Shown here: in pieces, positions 10,738 to 33,100 of the stretch
How the letters are laid out: each line of letters opens with the position of its first letter
Position numbering within the stretch: the stretch's first letter is position 1
DNA from: Symbiodinium microadriaticum
Taxonomy: Eukaryota > Sar > Dinophyceae > Suessiales > Symbiodiniaceae
Assembly (NCBI GenBank): GCA_001939145.1
Contig: LSRX01000836.1
Span: 98,074-162,073 of the forward strand
DNA: 64,000 nucleotides
Direction of reading: 5' to 3'
Program-made: the position numbers and the translations under genes
Notes under the pieces: model-generated
Seen by the model: the letters and a program-made list of their open reading frames with translations, nothing else
Database searches by the model: none
Told to the model about the DNA's origin: nothing

Positions 10738-11665
10738 GTGTGTGCGCAAGAACGCGCAAGGGCGAGCGCAAGAGCGCGCAAGGGCAGTAACATGTCAATA
10801 TATCAGAATATGTAACATCATGTAATTGACTGAATTTGAATGAAGTGTGTGGTGGGACACTTTGCCACTTGCGGGGGACCGACCGGAGAAGGGAGGGCTG
10901 GGCCCACGTTGATGCCCTGCATTATGATTCGCCCTCTGCTCTGCCCTCTGGCTGTGCCCTGCACCCTGCCCTGCCTGCCTTCCCAGAAGTTGCAAAAGTG
11001 CCACCTTGAGCCCCTCAACCCCTGAAAAAGCTCAAAATTGAAATTTGCTTTGCCCAGAAGGTGCAAAAGTTCCATTTACTGCCCTGCCTTGTCCAGAAGT
11101 TGCAAAAGTGCCATTTTGAGCTTTTCAACCCCTGAAAAGCTCATTTTTGAAATTGTGCAACTTGTGGGGGACAATCGGGAAGCGAGGGCTGGGCCCCCTC
11201 TGCCCTGCCCTGCCCAGAAGATGCAAAGTTCCATTTCTTGCCCTGCCTTGCTTTTGAGCTTTTCAACCCCTGAAAGCTCAAAATTGAAATTTTGCAACAC
11301 ACGGAAAGGGAGGGCGGGGCCCTCTCTGCCCTGCCCTGTGCCCACTGCCCCTGCCCTCTGCCTGCCGCCGTACAGGGCTGCCATGTGCCCTGCCCCGCCC
11401 CCCGCCGCATGCCCTGCCCTCCCCTGTCGTTTCATATGGTTTTCGCTGTCAGTACAAAACAGACCAGCCCAAACACTCTGAACTCAGCATAGGGGCGTTG
11501 AAAAACCTGCCATGGCAAGAAATCATACCAAACAGTATGGACTTCCTTGCCCTTCGGCCGGGTGGATCATGCCTTGGAACTCAACATAACGTAGCTCACA
11601 TGATCATACAACATGCACGTATGCAAAAACTCGTGTGTGCGCAAGGGCGAGCGCAAGGGGTATTA
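10738..11665. repeat. Degenerate minisatellite with GCGCAAGG-type flanks
   Basis: At least three imperfect units carry the order CCCAGAAGTTGCAAAAGTGCC, TTTTCAACCCCTGAAA, GCTCAAAATTGAAATTT (about 10,980-11,050, 11,090-11,160 and 11,215-11,300), mixed with TGCCCTGCC runs. The block is bracketed by GTGTGCGCAAG-type sequences at about 10,740 and 11,635, so the whole may be one composite element. Confidence 0.55.
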
Positions 11666-12047
11666 AATGGTCACTCATTGGAACAATAATATCGGTCAAC
11701 CCCCAAATACCTACTAATGAAATTAATGCTGTTAGTATTCATACTACTAGTAGTAGTAATAATCATAACAGTACTGTTAGTACCTAGAAATTGTTATTTT
11801 CAATACTACTACAAATAGTACTCATAACAATACCATTGTTATTGTTAACACAAGCCACCACTTCCACCACCACCGACAAACGAGCACCGGCACCAGCTCA
11901 AGATCAACAGCTGCAAGCACTAAGGCAACAACAAGCACAAACGCAACAAGCAGGAGCAATACCTGCCAACGCCGCAGGAACATTCAATACTGTAGGAGCC
12001 TTAATGATTACCTATGCTATACGATTTTGGGGGTTCCTTATTCTAAT

Positions 12048-12106
12048 TATGGTATGATAAACCCCAAAACCCTGTTCTGATCATTAAGGCCCCTACATTA
12101 TGCCAG
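12048..12106 (+). repeat. Dispersed TTCTGAT-TTAAGGCCCC motif, reference copy
   Basis: The stretch reads ATGGTATGATAAACCCC, then CCTGTTCTGATCATTAAGG, then CCCCTACATTATG. Diverged copies of the same order occur near 3,195, 6,786, 13,967, 23,555, 25,846, 57,529, 59,012 and 61,782. It is a short degenerate dispersed repeat without coding capacity. Confidence 0.45.
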
Positions 12107-12617
12107 ACGCATCTTGATGCTGCAGCCTTCGGGTTTTCCTGGGACGCTAGCCATTGTCGAGCTTACTCGTTTACTCATCACTTCCAGGGCTGAGAGGGTT
12201 TCGGCCTATGGGTTTTAGGGTGTAGGGTTTAGGGTTTAGGGGATTGCTGATTACAAAAGCATTGCACTCCAAACCCTCGTTGGGAGAGCTTCCAAGCATA
12301 GCATAGAGGTCTGAACAAACATTCGTACTACCGCCTTGCAGTCGTTGGGTTGTTATTGGAATACAGTTATTATGATAGTTATTATTGCATTATACTTACT
12401 TGTCTTCTTTCAGGTTTATGTTTAGAGTTCAAGGCTTTCAGGTTCAGGGATAGAACGATATAGGAGCCCAAAAAATTACTAACACTAGGTATTTTTTTGT
12501 TTGGGGGCGGGGGGTGCTCATTATAAGTAGACTATAATGGGTCCCAAAAACCATATTCCAATTATTCGGGCCTGTATTTAATGGGTCATGACTAGGAGAG
12601 CAGCGCGTGCCAGGGCC

Positions 12618-23116
<10,499 letters not shown>

Positions 23117-24141
23117 GTGCTGCTGTGCGCTGTCTTGGGACAGTGGTTGGATTCCGAAGGTTGGAATTATTGAATTCTGTAACCCGGAGCCCGCCGGAAC
23201 CATTTAAAACCCTAATACATCTAAGCCCGCAGCCCTAAACCCTTTAAAAAATCTACATAAACCGAAGCCCTCAAGCCGAAGCCAACTTGAACTCCACACG
23301 AAGCCCTAAACCCTAAAACCTTAAAGCCTACACTTCAGAAAGCTGTCAGTCATAGAAGGCCTCTGCCGGCACTGAAGCCCTGAGCCCCGCCATCCCAAAG
23401 CCATAAGCTCTAAGATGTAAGGGTTTAGGGTTTAGTGTTTAGGGTTTAGGGTTTAGGGTTTTGGGTCTGAAGAAGTAGTGATAACATCCCCTTGTAGTGC
23501 TTATATAACAACCACAGTATCGATCATATGTTTTAAAAGCTTTTTCCTCTATTTCCTAAGGCCCCTGTCTTATTAAGCACGAATCGTCTTTGGTCGAGCC
23601 CACAAACCTGAAACACCAGAAGGTCGAACCGAAGCGTATTACAGTACTTGGGGTTGCAGCCTAGAAGTACCTTGAACTACCAGAACGTCTTGTTTGTAAG
23701 TCTTACGAACCCTAATATACAATTGTTACAAGTGACCCCACAAAATAATGGGTTTTCACTACTGCTGTTACTAAGTTGCTATTACTATTAATCGTGTCGG
23801 TTACAATAAGAAGACTTACTGTCAATTATTATGGTTATCATTATTGCTATGATTTTCGCTATTGTCCGATCTTGATGCGTTTGGAGGGTCTAGGGTTTAC
23901 GGAATACAGCTGAGGGCAAAAAGACACCCACATGGGACCCTGCGTCATCAGCACACCCAAGAACCCCCAAAAAATCCCCAAAACCTTAAAACCCTAAACC
24001 CCAAACCCCTGAACCCTTAACCCTTAAACCCCAAACCCTCTCTTCGGCACCCTTCGGCTCAGCACCAGGGGGGGGAACAGGCGGCCCCGTAGCAAAGCGA
24101 GAGATTCCCAGACTCCGCCCTGGCGGTGAGAGGGGGCTGAC

Positions 24142-27100
24142 ATGGGGAACTCGGAGAGTTGGGATCTCAGGCTCCCTTTTTGGGTCGTTCTTTAGGGCCT
24201 TAGGGTTTAGGGTTTTGTGGGGTTTAGGGTTTAAGGTTCTGTGGGGTTTAGGGTTTTGTGGGGTTTAGGGTACATGTGTTAGGGGTGTACTGAGGGTACT
24301 GTGGAGGGTTTGAAAGGTTTGGGGTTTGGGGGATTTCGGATCCTTTTTTGCTCTCTTAAGAAATATTGTGACTATTGGTAACTTTTGTTCTTATTAAAAA
24401 CGAATTTGCAGGGGTTATTGAAAGCACAAGGTTTGTTTCGGTTCTTCGGCCTAGGTGCGCTTAAGGTTCTAGGCCTTCAGGGTACTTGGGAAAGGTTTAA
24501 GCACACTTCACACACATACGGGTTAAGAAAAAGGTACTATGCAGTGGCTGAAGGGCTTCCAAGGTTTAAGGTTCATGTTGCTGTAGGGTCTGAGCATGGA
24601 GGATCGCGGGTGTAGCTTAATTTTGAGGGTTTTTTGGTCTTGAGTCTCCCTGGTCCAGGCAATTGAAGCTTGAGGCCAAGTTTTTTGGCTTTCGGGGTGG
24701 GGTGAGTTTGGCCAACGGGCTCTCGTGACTTGTAGCAACTTTCTGGGATTTTCTTCGCCAGGCACAAGCATGCCCAGGGTCTAGTTTGGGTTTCCGGTTT
24801 AGGATGGTTTAGGGTGTTTGATCTTGTGCTTCCGGCGAAGATTCGACGGCTTTTCAGGGTGATGGGGCCTGCTCGCAGTCGGTAACGGGGTCACCCCAGA
24901 GCCTGCACTCGGCTTAGGGCTTATGCTCATATAACTTTGTAAAGCTCTATAGGATCCTTCAACACTGCCTCGTTGATATCAGTCTTTGCACTTGTCAACT
25001 AGAGGAAATCGGGCCTTTGACTTGGAGGGCCGGCAAGTCATTAGAGGGAGCCCTCTTTTTTACATTGCATCCAACTGCTTTGCCTTCCAGAGCACACTTC
25101 ACTGGGCTGGACATTGCGCACCATAGCACCGCATTGCTTTTTGTTCGTCCGTTTCGTTGCGCGAAAGTCTGCTGTGTTCCGGTACCCTGAAACATGATAC
25201 GCCGGCCTTCTCCGTTTCCATGGCATCAGCCACACATTCCGGCTGCGCTCGCTCATGACCAGAACTCATGCTAGGACTGTTGTCCCTATAGGAGTACTGT
25301 CCAGGCTGACGCAGACCCTCGATCCCTAAGTTAGGTGTCTGCTGCTGTTTTTTTCTATCAGGTCTAACTCGAGAAGAGATTCACTTCATCGCCAACTTCA
25401 GTCAAAAGGACCGCGGTGTCGGAAGATAAGCCGGGTGGGGATGCTGCAGAGGTGGAGTACCAAGTAGGCTTTCTCAATTACTGAGTGTTTTTTGCTTCTG
25501 TGGTGAGGCCGGGGAGGCGAACACGAGCTTCCAACATGCTACTTGGGTTGACGAGGAAACATACCCGAAGGGCCCATGTGCTCATATACCAGCGTATACC
25601 TTGGCCCTAAGAGCCCATACAGGGTGATTTCATCCTGAACCCAAAGCCCTAAACCCTGAACTCTGAAGCCCAAGCCCTGAAGCCTTAAAACACTTGTGAT
25701 CTGGCGGTCATTGGGAGCCCCGAACTGAAAACCTCGGATTCCAAACCTTCGACCCCATTTTTGTTTTTTTGGCGGGGGGAAGGGTGGGCTAAATACCCAC
25801 CATGATTTCAGGGTTCCTTGTTGAGTTATAGTGTAACATTCCCCACAACCGTATTCTAATGTTAAGGCCCTTGCACTACCCTAGGCCTTACGCCTTATGT
25901 GAACCTTGTAAACAAGTCGTTCGAACTCGACAGCATACGACGACTTCTTTCTGTTATTTTTCTGTTATTTTCGTTTAAAAAGCGGCTAGAAGCTAGTTTT
26001 AGCTTTCAGCTCGGAAGCTTCCGAAGGTCTGGAGTGATTCAGCTTGAGCGGCTTTAGGGCTACGGGGTGGGGCGCAGGGGTTGGGCAGGGTTTCAAGGGT
26101 TTAAGATGTAGGGAGTCATTGAGGGTTTAGGGTATGACGCCACCATAAATAAAGGCGATAAAGTTCGTGCAAGAACCGACAAAATTCGCCGGGAAGACAG
26201 CGACAAAAATTTCCAGAGTCCTAGCTTCTCTGATGCTCGATTCTGTGAGAGTCTTGGAATCTTAGAACAGGCTTCAACAACAGCTGCGCCTGATGCAGAC
26301 ATCTCGTAGTTTTACTGTTGTGAGTGCCCTGACTACTCTTATGACTGCGGCGGTTCTCAGATACCCCTTCCAGCCCTGAGTATTGTTATTGTGTATTCGT
26401 GAGGCACAGCAATGCAAATCATCTCTGCACCCTAAACCTTAAACCCTAGACCCTAAACGTTAAACTCTAAACTCTCCCAGGATGTTGCTCGTCTCTATCA
26501 TCGATTCCGAAAGTTGGATGAGGTTCGGCCGGAGCAGTGACCGAGTAAGACAGGAATCAGAGCTCCTTTTGGGGCAGATCTTTATTTAGTCTCGGGGTGT
26601 TTAGCCAGAGAGCGCTGGGGGTCGAGTGTCAGTTCAGATGGCTCAGACGATGTGTTTGAGTGGTACAATGCGAGCAGCAGCAATCAGACAAATTCCTGGC
26701 CATCCTCCCTCCCCCCCTCACCGACTGCGGGTAATTGCATTCGAAGGCATGTTCGAAGCCTGAGTGAGAGTACAAAACCACTAGCCACGCTGGGCCGCAG
26801 ACTCCACTGTGAAACCCGCGATCTTCAACAACCCTAAGCCCCTAAACCCCTGAGCCCTACAGCCCCTAAACCCCCTGAGCCCTAAAACCCCTGAGCCCTA
26901 AGACCCCAGCACCCTAAGGCCCGAAGACTCTGATCCCCTGAAGCCCCCGGAAGCAGACTAAAGGCTTCGGGTCTTCAGGGCTTATAAGGTTTTGAGGTTT
27001 GTAAGCCTAGGATTCAGCGTTCAAGGCTTGGGGTTTAGGGCTTATAAGGTTCAGTGTTCAAGGTTTGGGGTTTCGGGATGAGGGGTGCAAGCCTCAAACC

Positions 27101-30100
27101 TGAACTTGAAGCGCTCAAGCCCATAGGGCAAGCACTTCCGAAATCAAACAGGATGGAGATGGCCAGCTGGACCCCAGTGAGATCTTAGGAGCAGGGGACC
27201 TCAGCTGGGGTTTAGGGGGTTAGGGTTTCGGGTTGCCTCCTCAGCGGTTTCCGGGCTATCGTGGTCCTCTTTGGGTTTGGGGCGTGGGATTCTGGGCTCC
27301 AGTACGTAGTTCTTCAATCGTGATACAAGATTGAGACTTGGGGATAAATGTTGCGGGTTTAGGGTTTATAGGGGTTGTTCTGCTTGCTCACGCTCTGCTG
27401 TACCAAAACGGACACTACAACGAGGCACGACACTCACTTTTGCTGCGAAGGGCAACAGAGCAGTAGCCACGAAGGCAGTCGTCTTTGAAAAGTTCGACCT
27501 GCCTCTCGAGCGGTTCGCTTGCTCGAGAGCGGATCGCTCCTTCGGGCATGTCTAGCCCTTGCCGCCAAACAAACAACAAACACCACACAGCCAACCAACA
27601 AACAGACACCAGCAGCAGCAAGAGTGAGTGTCACATGGTCTGCGAAAACATGCAGAAGGGGAACGGGCACATCTTCGTTTTGAACCCAGTCGAAGTGTCT
27701 GATGTGCCGAGGCTAGCACTCACAACTAACTAGAAAAGGGTGGAACACCCTAGGGTGCTCTGGAGAGCTCTCTGTACCGAGCTCTTTTTCCAGCTGCATT
27801 GCAGCAATTCCGGGCGGATCGCCGGTGACTTTGTCACCTGGCTGTTGAGCCTTCATAGAAAAAACCTACCTGCTTCAGCATGCCGTGCGGCATTTGTAGG
27901 AGGCAGGGGGGCGTCGGTACCAGGAGCCTCTCCTCCCCTACTATCAGCCGGTTCACTCGTCGCCGTAGATGCTGAGGGTTGGTCTCCCGGTGGATCGTTG
28001 CCTTCAGCATGCTCGACTGGCCGCCCGGCAGCGGTCGTAGTCGAAGGCGAAGTAGAGCTCGGCCCAGTAGAGGACGGTATCCCGTGGTGGGTTTCTGAGG
28101 GCGGTTCGCCCGACGCCTGAGCTGTCGAGCTTGGGTTACCCAGTGTCTCATCCGGATCTGGGTCAGTTGTAGCCGACATCGGGTTGGATGAGTCTGGGTT
28201 CGGCCTGGTAGAGGTGCTCTGTTCCCCCTCGGGTACCGTTTCTGTGGGGTCCCAGGGTGGTGGTGCACCTGCTGATTTCGAGGCCGTGCCAGGAGCATCA
28301 GAAGGCTCGCCCGGTCGGTGCGACTCTCTGTTCTCCAAGTAGTCGAGAAATCGCTCCATCGTGAGGCACCGGTCAACATCTTCCTGGGTCCAGGTGACTC
28401 CTTGTTGTTCCAGTCGATGGAGTCGATCGAGGAGACCCAGGCGGTGCGCCCTGCCAAGACTCAGCATTGGCGGAAGCGGCCTATCCGTCTGCACCTGTGT
28501 GGCCCGGGGTTGAAGTGACACATCCCCATATTCCATCTGGTGCTGAATTGCACGCAGCCGGGAGCGGTGTCGAACGAAGGCTTCTGCGTGGCTCAGCCCT
28601 CTGCTCAGGTCCTCCAAGTACTTTGGGTCCTTGTTGGCAGAGGCTTGATTCGCCTTCACTTTCGGTCGACCTCCACCCTTTGCTCCCTTGCTCCGCATTT
28701 GGGCGGTGCGCCTCACCGTATCTGCGAGGAGGCCACCAATCACCGCACTTGAGGCATTGGCGAGGTTTTCGAGGAGGGATCGTTGTTGAGTGACCGAAAG
28801 GTCCCTCATGCGCCGTTCCAAGGCGGAACACTCCTCCTCAATTCTAGCCACTTCAGCTCTCTCCTCGGCTGTGAGCTCCACGTCCGAATCCTCATCATCG
28901 TCGACCTCTTCCGGAGCCGGTTCGGCTATGTGGGAGCTGTAGGTGCTGGTGTTGGCGGCGAAGGAGCAGCTCCAGAAGCGGCCTTGGGCGGTGCGCCCTT
29001 TGCAGGAGGACTCGGGCTCTCCTGTCCCAAGAGCCTTCGGGCCCACATACCCATGCAATTTGAAGCGTGGTCCGCCTCCCCGATCGAAGCTGCCAGTGGC
29101 ATCTCATGCGAGGGCTGGTTGTAGACGCATGGGAGAGCTCCTCGGCCAGCTCGGGGGGGGGTCCTTCGCCAGGGCCGAAATGTTCTCCAAGATGTGGTCG
29201 TTGGAGGAAGTCACGGAAATTGAAGCTCGGGCGGTACGCCCCCGTGCAGGCACTCGTTGGAGGAGTTGCATCATGGGGCTCCGGATAGGCAGAGTTGAGG
29301 TCCAGGAGCAGCGGGTTGGAGCGGTTCGCTTCTCGAATACGATCCATGATAGATCCACGCTGTTGTGCCCCGTGCAGGATGTCCTGTGCCACACGCCGAA
29401 TGTAGAGGACCCCCACTTTGCCCCAAGACTGAAATCCGCTCAAGGGCCGCTTCGACATGGCTAAATACTGGAATAGCAACCAGGGTATAACCAGTCTTGG
29501 CGTGTCTGCATCGATATCACGGGTCGTGAACCAAAGCGCCTCCCCATTAGGTAGCACGATGGCTAGGGGTCTCGTGTCCCCCACAGGACCTCTAGCTTTC
29601 TTGGGGACCGGATCTGGTCCAAGGTGACCACTGGCGGTGGCGCCTGCTCCCAGGGATCCCTCATGCTCTGGCTCCGGCGCAGGCTCGGCTGTGAAGTCCC
29701 CTGGTGAATAGGAAATCGGTCTCGATGTCGTACTCATCACCGAGGAGCTGTTTTGGGGAGGACGCCAAACCGTTTGCCCTGGATATGCCTTGGCAGGGAT
29801 CCCGGGGGTCTTGGTGGTTGGAGGTATATGGGCAGGTACCAACTCCGGCTCGTCCACCTCCATTGCTGTCGCATCAGTAGGGGTGGGTACCACCACATCG
29901 GCGGTGGCTCTGCGGTGAAATGCCCATTTCATCGTCCTCGACCTCTACAACCTCCTCGTGGGTCTCCACGGTGTCGACCTGGTCCAGAGTAGGAGCGGGG
30001 TGTGACCCTTCCGTTGCAGGTTCTTCCAGGCCCAGTCCAGCCCCTTGGTTTACCACCTCCCGCCGATTGAGCACAACCGGGGCTGCTGCAGCACCCTTTG

Positions 30101-33100
30101 CGACGAAGCGGTCCTCTGCGGCTTGGCCATGATTGATGAGCGGTGCGCTCCTCGGCCTCCACTTTCCACAATCGCAGACACTCCGCTTGACAGACACCTC
30201 GTCTTGGCAATGGGGGCATATCCAGTGTGTGGCGTGCTCGTGGACGTTCCCCTCGGCGTGTTGGGACGTGCTGCATGTATTGCAACCGTAGCGATGCAGC
30301 CCATTCACCTCTCCACACGTTCCACATACCCAATGAAGAGTATTGCTGAAAGCCGCCGGAGGTGGAGGTTTGGGAGCAGCTTTGAAAGGTGGCGGTCCCG
30401 CTGCTGAGGGGCGGTGCGCCCCAGCTGGGGGTGCTTTTGTAGGCCTTGGCGGTGGCGCCTGGGAAGCATCCGGAGTCGTAGACGGTGGCGGGGAAGAAGG
30501 CCTCGCTTTCGGCGGGGCTTTGTACTCCGGACGGTTCGTCCCCGCATTCCGCCAGCTCCGGTTATCTCCCCGTGGGCAATTGCAAGTAGGGCACTTCAAT
30601 GCGTGGGTGGAGACCTTCGCCTTGCAGTTGTAGCACCACCACGTGTCAAAGAAGCCTTCCCTCCGGAGGAGGGGCCCTTGCCTTCGGTCCACCGTCTCCG
30701 CTTGGAGGAGGGGGCGGTGGCGCCTTCTTTGATTCCGTAGGCGGAGGATCTGTCGAGGTGCGGGCTCCTGAGGATTCGGCCCCAGGGCGGTCTCGCCAGC
30801 GCCCAGATGACTTAGATCCCTTTCCACGGTGGGTACCTGGCGCCTTTGCCCTTCCCCTTGCTTCCCTTTCCAAAGCCTGGGAAGCGTTCTGTTCTCCACC
30901 GGCGGTGCGACCGAACCCATCCGCAGCCGAAACACCAGCCTTCGCCCCAGTATTGATGGTGGCCACACTGGCGGCAAAATCGCAGCGTTCTCCCCTTTCT
31001 GACGCTGGGGAAACGGTCTATCTGCGGACCGGATGAGTCCGAGTCAAGTTCCCAGCTGTCGTCGCTCTCGAAGCCCTCCTCGGAGAAGTCGGACATGTCG
31101 GACACCTCTTCCCACACGGTGCCGTAGGGGTCCTCCCAGACATTGCGTCCTTTCTGGCGCCAAGGACCCTTGCCTTTGCCGTTGTCAAACCACGTGTAGT
31201 CGTAGCCCGAGAAGGGGTCTGGCGGTGGCGCCTTATAGAGGACGAAGAAGCTGAGGGTCCTGGCCGATCGTGCCATGAGGAGCTCGATGAAGGACCCGGC
31301 GGTGGCGCCTTCGAAGATGAGGACGACGAGGGGCCGGGTCGGCTCGAGGGCTCCGGTTCAGGCTGAGGCGGTGCTGCCGAGGAAGAAGGTGGCGGAGCGC
31401 CTGGTGCAGGAGGAGGAGCGGTACCACCAAGTCCAAGGGAGGTTGTCGTGGAGGATCCGCAAGCCCAACCTCAGCTAGGAGGATCTCCTTCGCGTTCCCA
31501 AGTGCTGACATACGTAGTGTTGCATCAGCCTTCTCCGACTCAGGCACCTTGTCCGGGTGGAGCACCAGGGCCTTCTTCTTGAAAGCTTTCATGACATCAG
31601 TCATGGAGGATCCTGGTTCAAGACCACGAAAAGCCCACGCACTGCCCCACTGATTGATCCAGTCTCTCAGCTGGGCGTGCCCCATGCCGGCCGGACGAGG
31701 TGCGTTGTCAGCCATGACCGCGTGGGGCAGGGCGGAGCGCCAAGAAGGAGAGTGGAACACTTGCTCGGGCAAGAAAAGCTGCGGGAGAGTCGAAGGCTCA
31801 TCAGCAGACGCTTGAAAAGGAGGCTCAGGCATGGCAGCACGGTACATGTGTGCACTCTCAGCATCCTGTGAGCTACTCGCAGCAGAGACAGGTGCAAACC
31901 ACTCAGGAAGACCTCCAAACCGCTGAAGGAAAACAGGCGGCTCAACGACCCCTCCTTTAGCAATCTGTTTCTTCAACCGAACACTCTGAACAAACGTGAG
32001 CCCAGTCTGACGTTCAAGATCTTGGAGTTTTGCCCGGGCGGAGCGCCAGTCTGGATCGTCGCTGTCCCCAAATTCCTCGTCTTCGGGACGCGGGTCTTCT
32101 GGGCCTCCACAGCGCACGTCTGAGTGTTGATCGTAATCCAGGCTTCGGTCCCCCACTCTATTAGGAGCTTGGGTGTGTTGCTGGGGCTGCAGGACAGGTT
32201 TGGACGTGAGCATCTCCTTAGCACGATTCGGGGCAGCAGCCATATCGGTATAAAGGTAAGCATGAACGGCATCCGACTTCCAGCCTCCAAACCTTTTCAC
32301 CGTTTCAACATCACTAGTAACGGCAAGCATGGCGGTAGCGCCGTAGCGCCTCCCTTCCGCAAGCTGTGAGATGCAACCAAATGTGCAGGGTACCCAAGGG
32401 CAACAGCAGCAAGACGAAGAGCCTCCGAAATACCTTCACGTGAGATCCCTACGCCCTGCCATGCGCACACAGGCAACCCACTGTCCTGGAGCCAATGAGG
32501 GTTGAGTTTGGCGTGCTCCTGAAGTGCCCGAACTGGGCAAATATCATCCCCGGTGGCATGCTGAAGCCTAACCTGTCCTCGCCCAAATTGGTCACCCTTA
32601 GAGTCCCTGAGTTGGACAGCGAGGGAATCGGCCTCTGAAACCCGACACTTCTTACCATCCCTGAAAAAATCGAGATCGCTACCCCTGAGCACCCGGGAAG
32701 GGGCATTAAGCGCGTCGATGCCTGGGAGGTACTCCGATATTCGAAGCATGTAAAACCAGCCTAAGCAGATCGAGGCCCATACCGCGGCCTTCTCCTCAGC
32801 TGGGCGGTTCGACCCTTGTAGGTACGCGCGCAGCCATGCGAGCATCCGGGGGGTCACCGGGACTTTGCGCACGGGTGCGCCGTCCCACCGATGCATGCCT
32901 GCTAAGGCGGTCCAGAGACGAACCCTCCCTGCCAGTGGATCCGGATACCCCGCGGCGATGTGCGCGTAGCGAATCCCTGAGAGTCGTTGTTTGATCCCCT
33001 GCGCGGTGCGCCCCATGCGCTGGTGCAAAAAGACCACAAACCGAATCAACCACTCCTCATCGGCTTGTTTTTCAGTTCGGGTTTCTCCTTGCAAAAAGGG

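Larger units (their letters stand above)
6061..12617. other. Intergenic repeat-rich region, no gene supported
   Basis: Apart from the elements listed separately, this holds a GAT/ATG-rich patch (6,460-6,605), a CTAC/CTAT tetranucleotide run (6,850-6,925) and scattered TTTAGGG units. It also has a TA/GTA-rich patch at 11,710-11,860. A frame at 11,791-12,057 (88 codons) starts with a hydrophobic segment and is rich in Gln/Ala, but lies in low-complexity DNA and is unsupported. No splice-flanked conserved coding segment was recognised. Confidence 0.5.

Noticed and set aside
10324..10815. 163-codon plus frame
   Set aside because: It runs through TTTAGGG-type and CCCTAAA repeats and the GCGCAAGG repeat, with no domain and no coding-like third-position bias.
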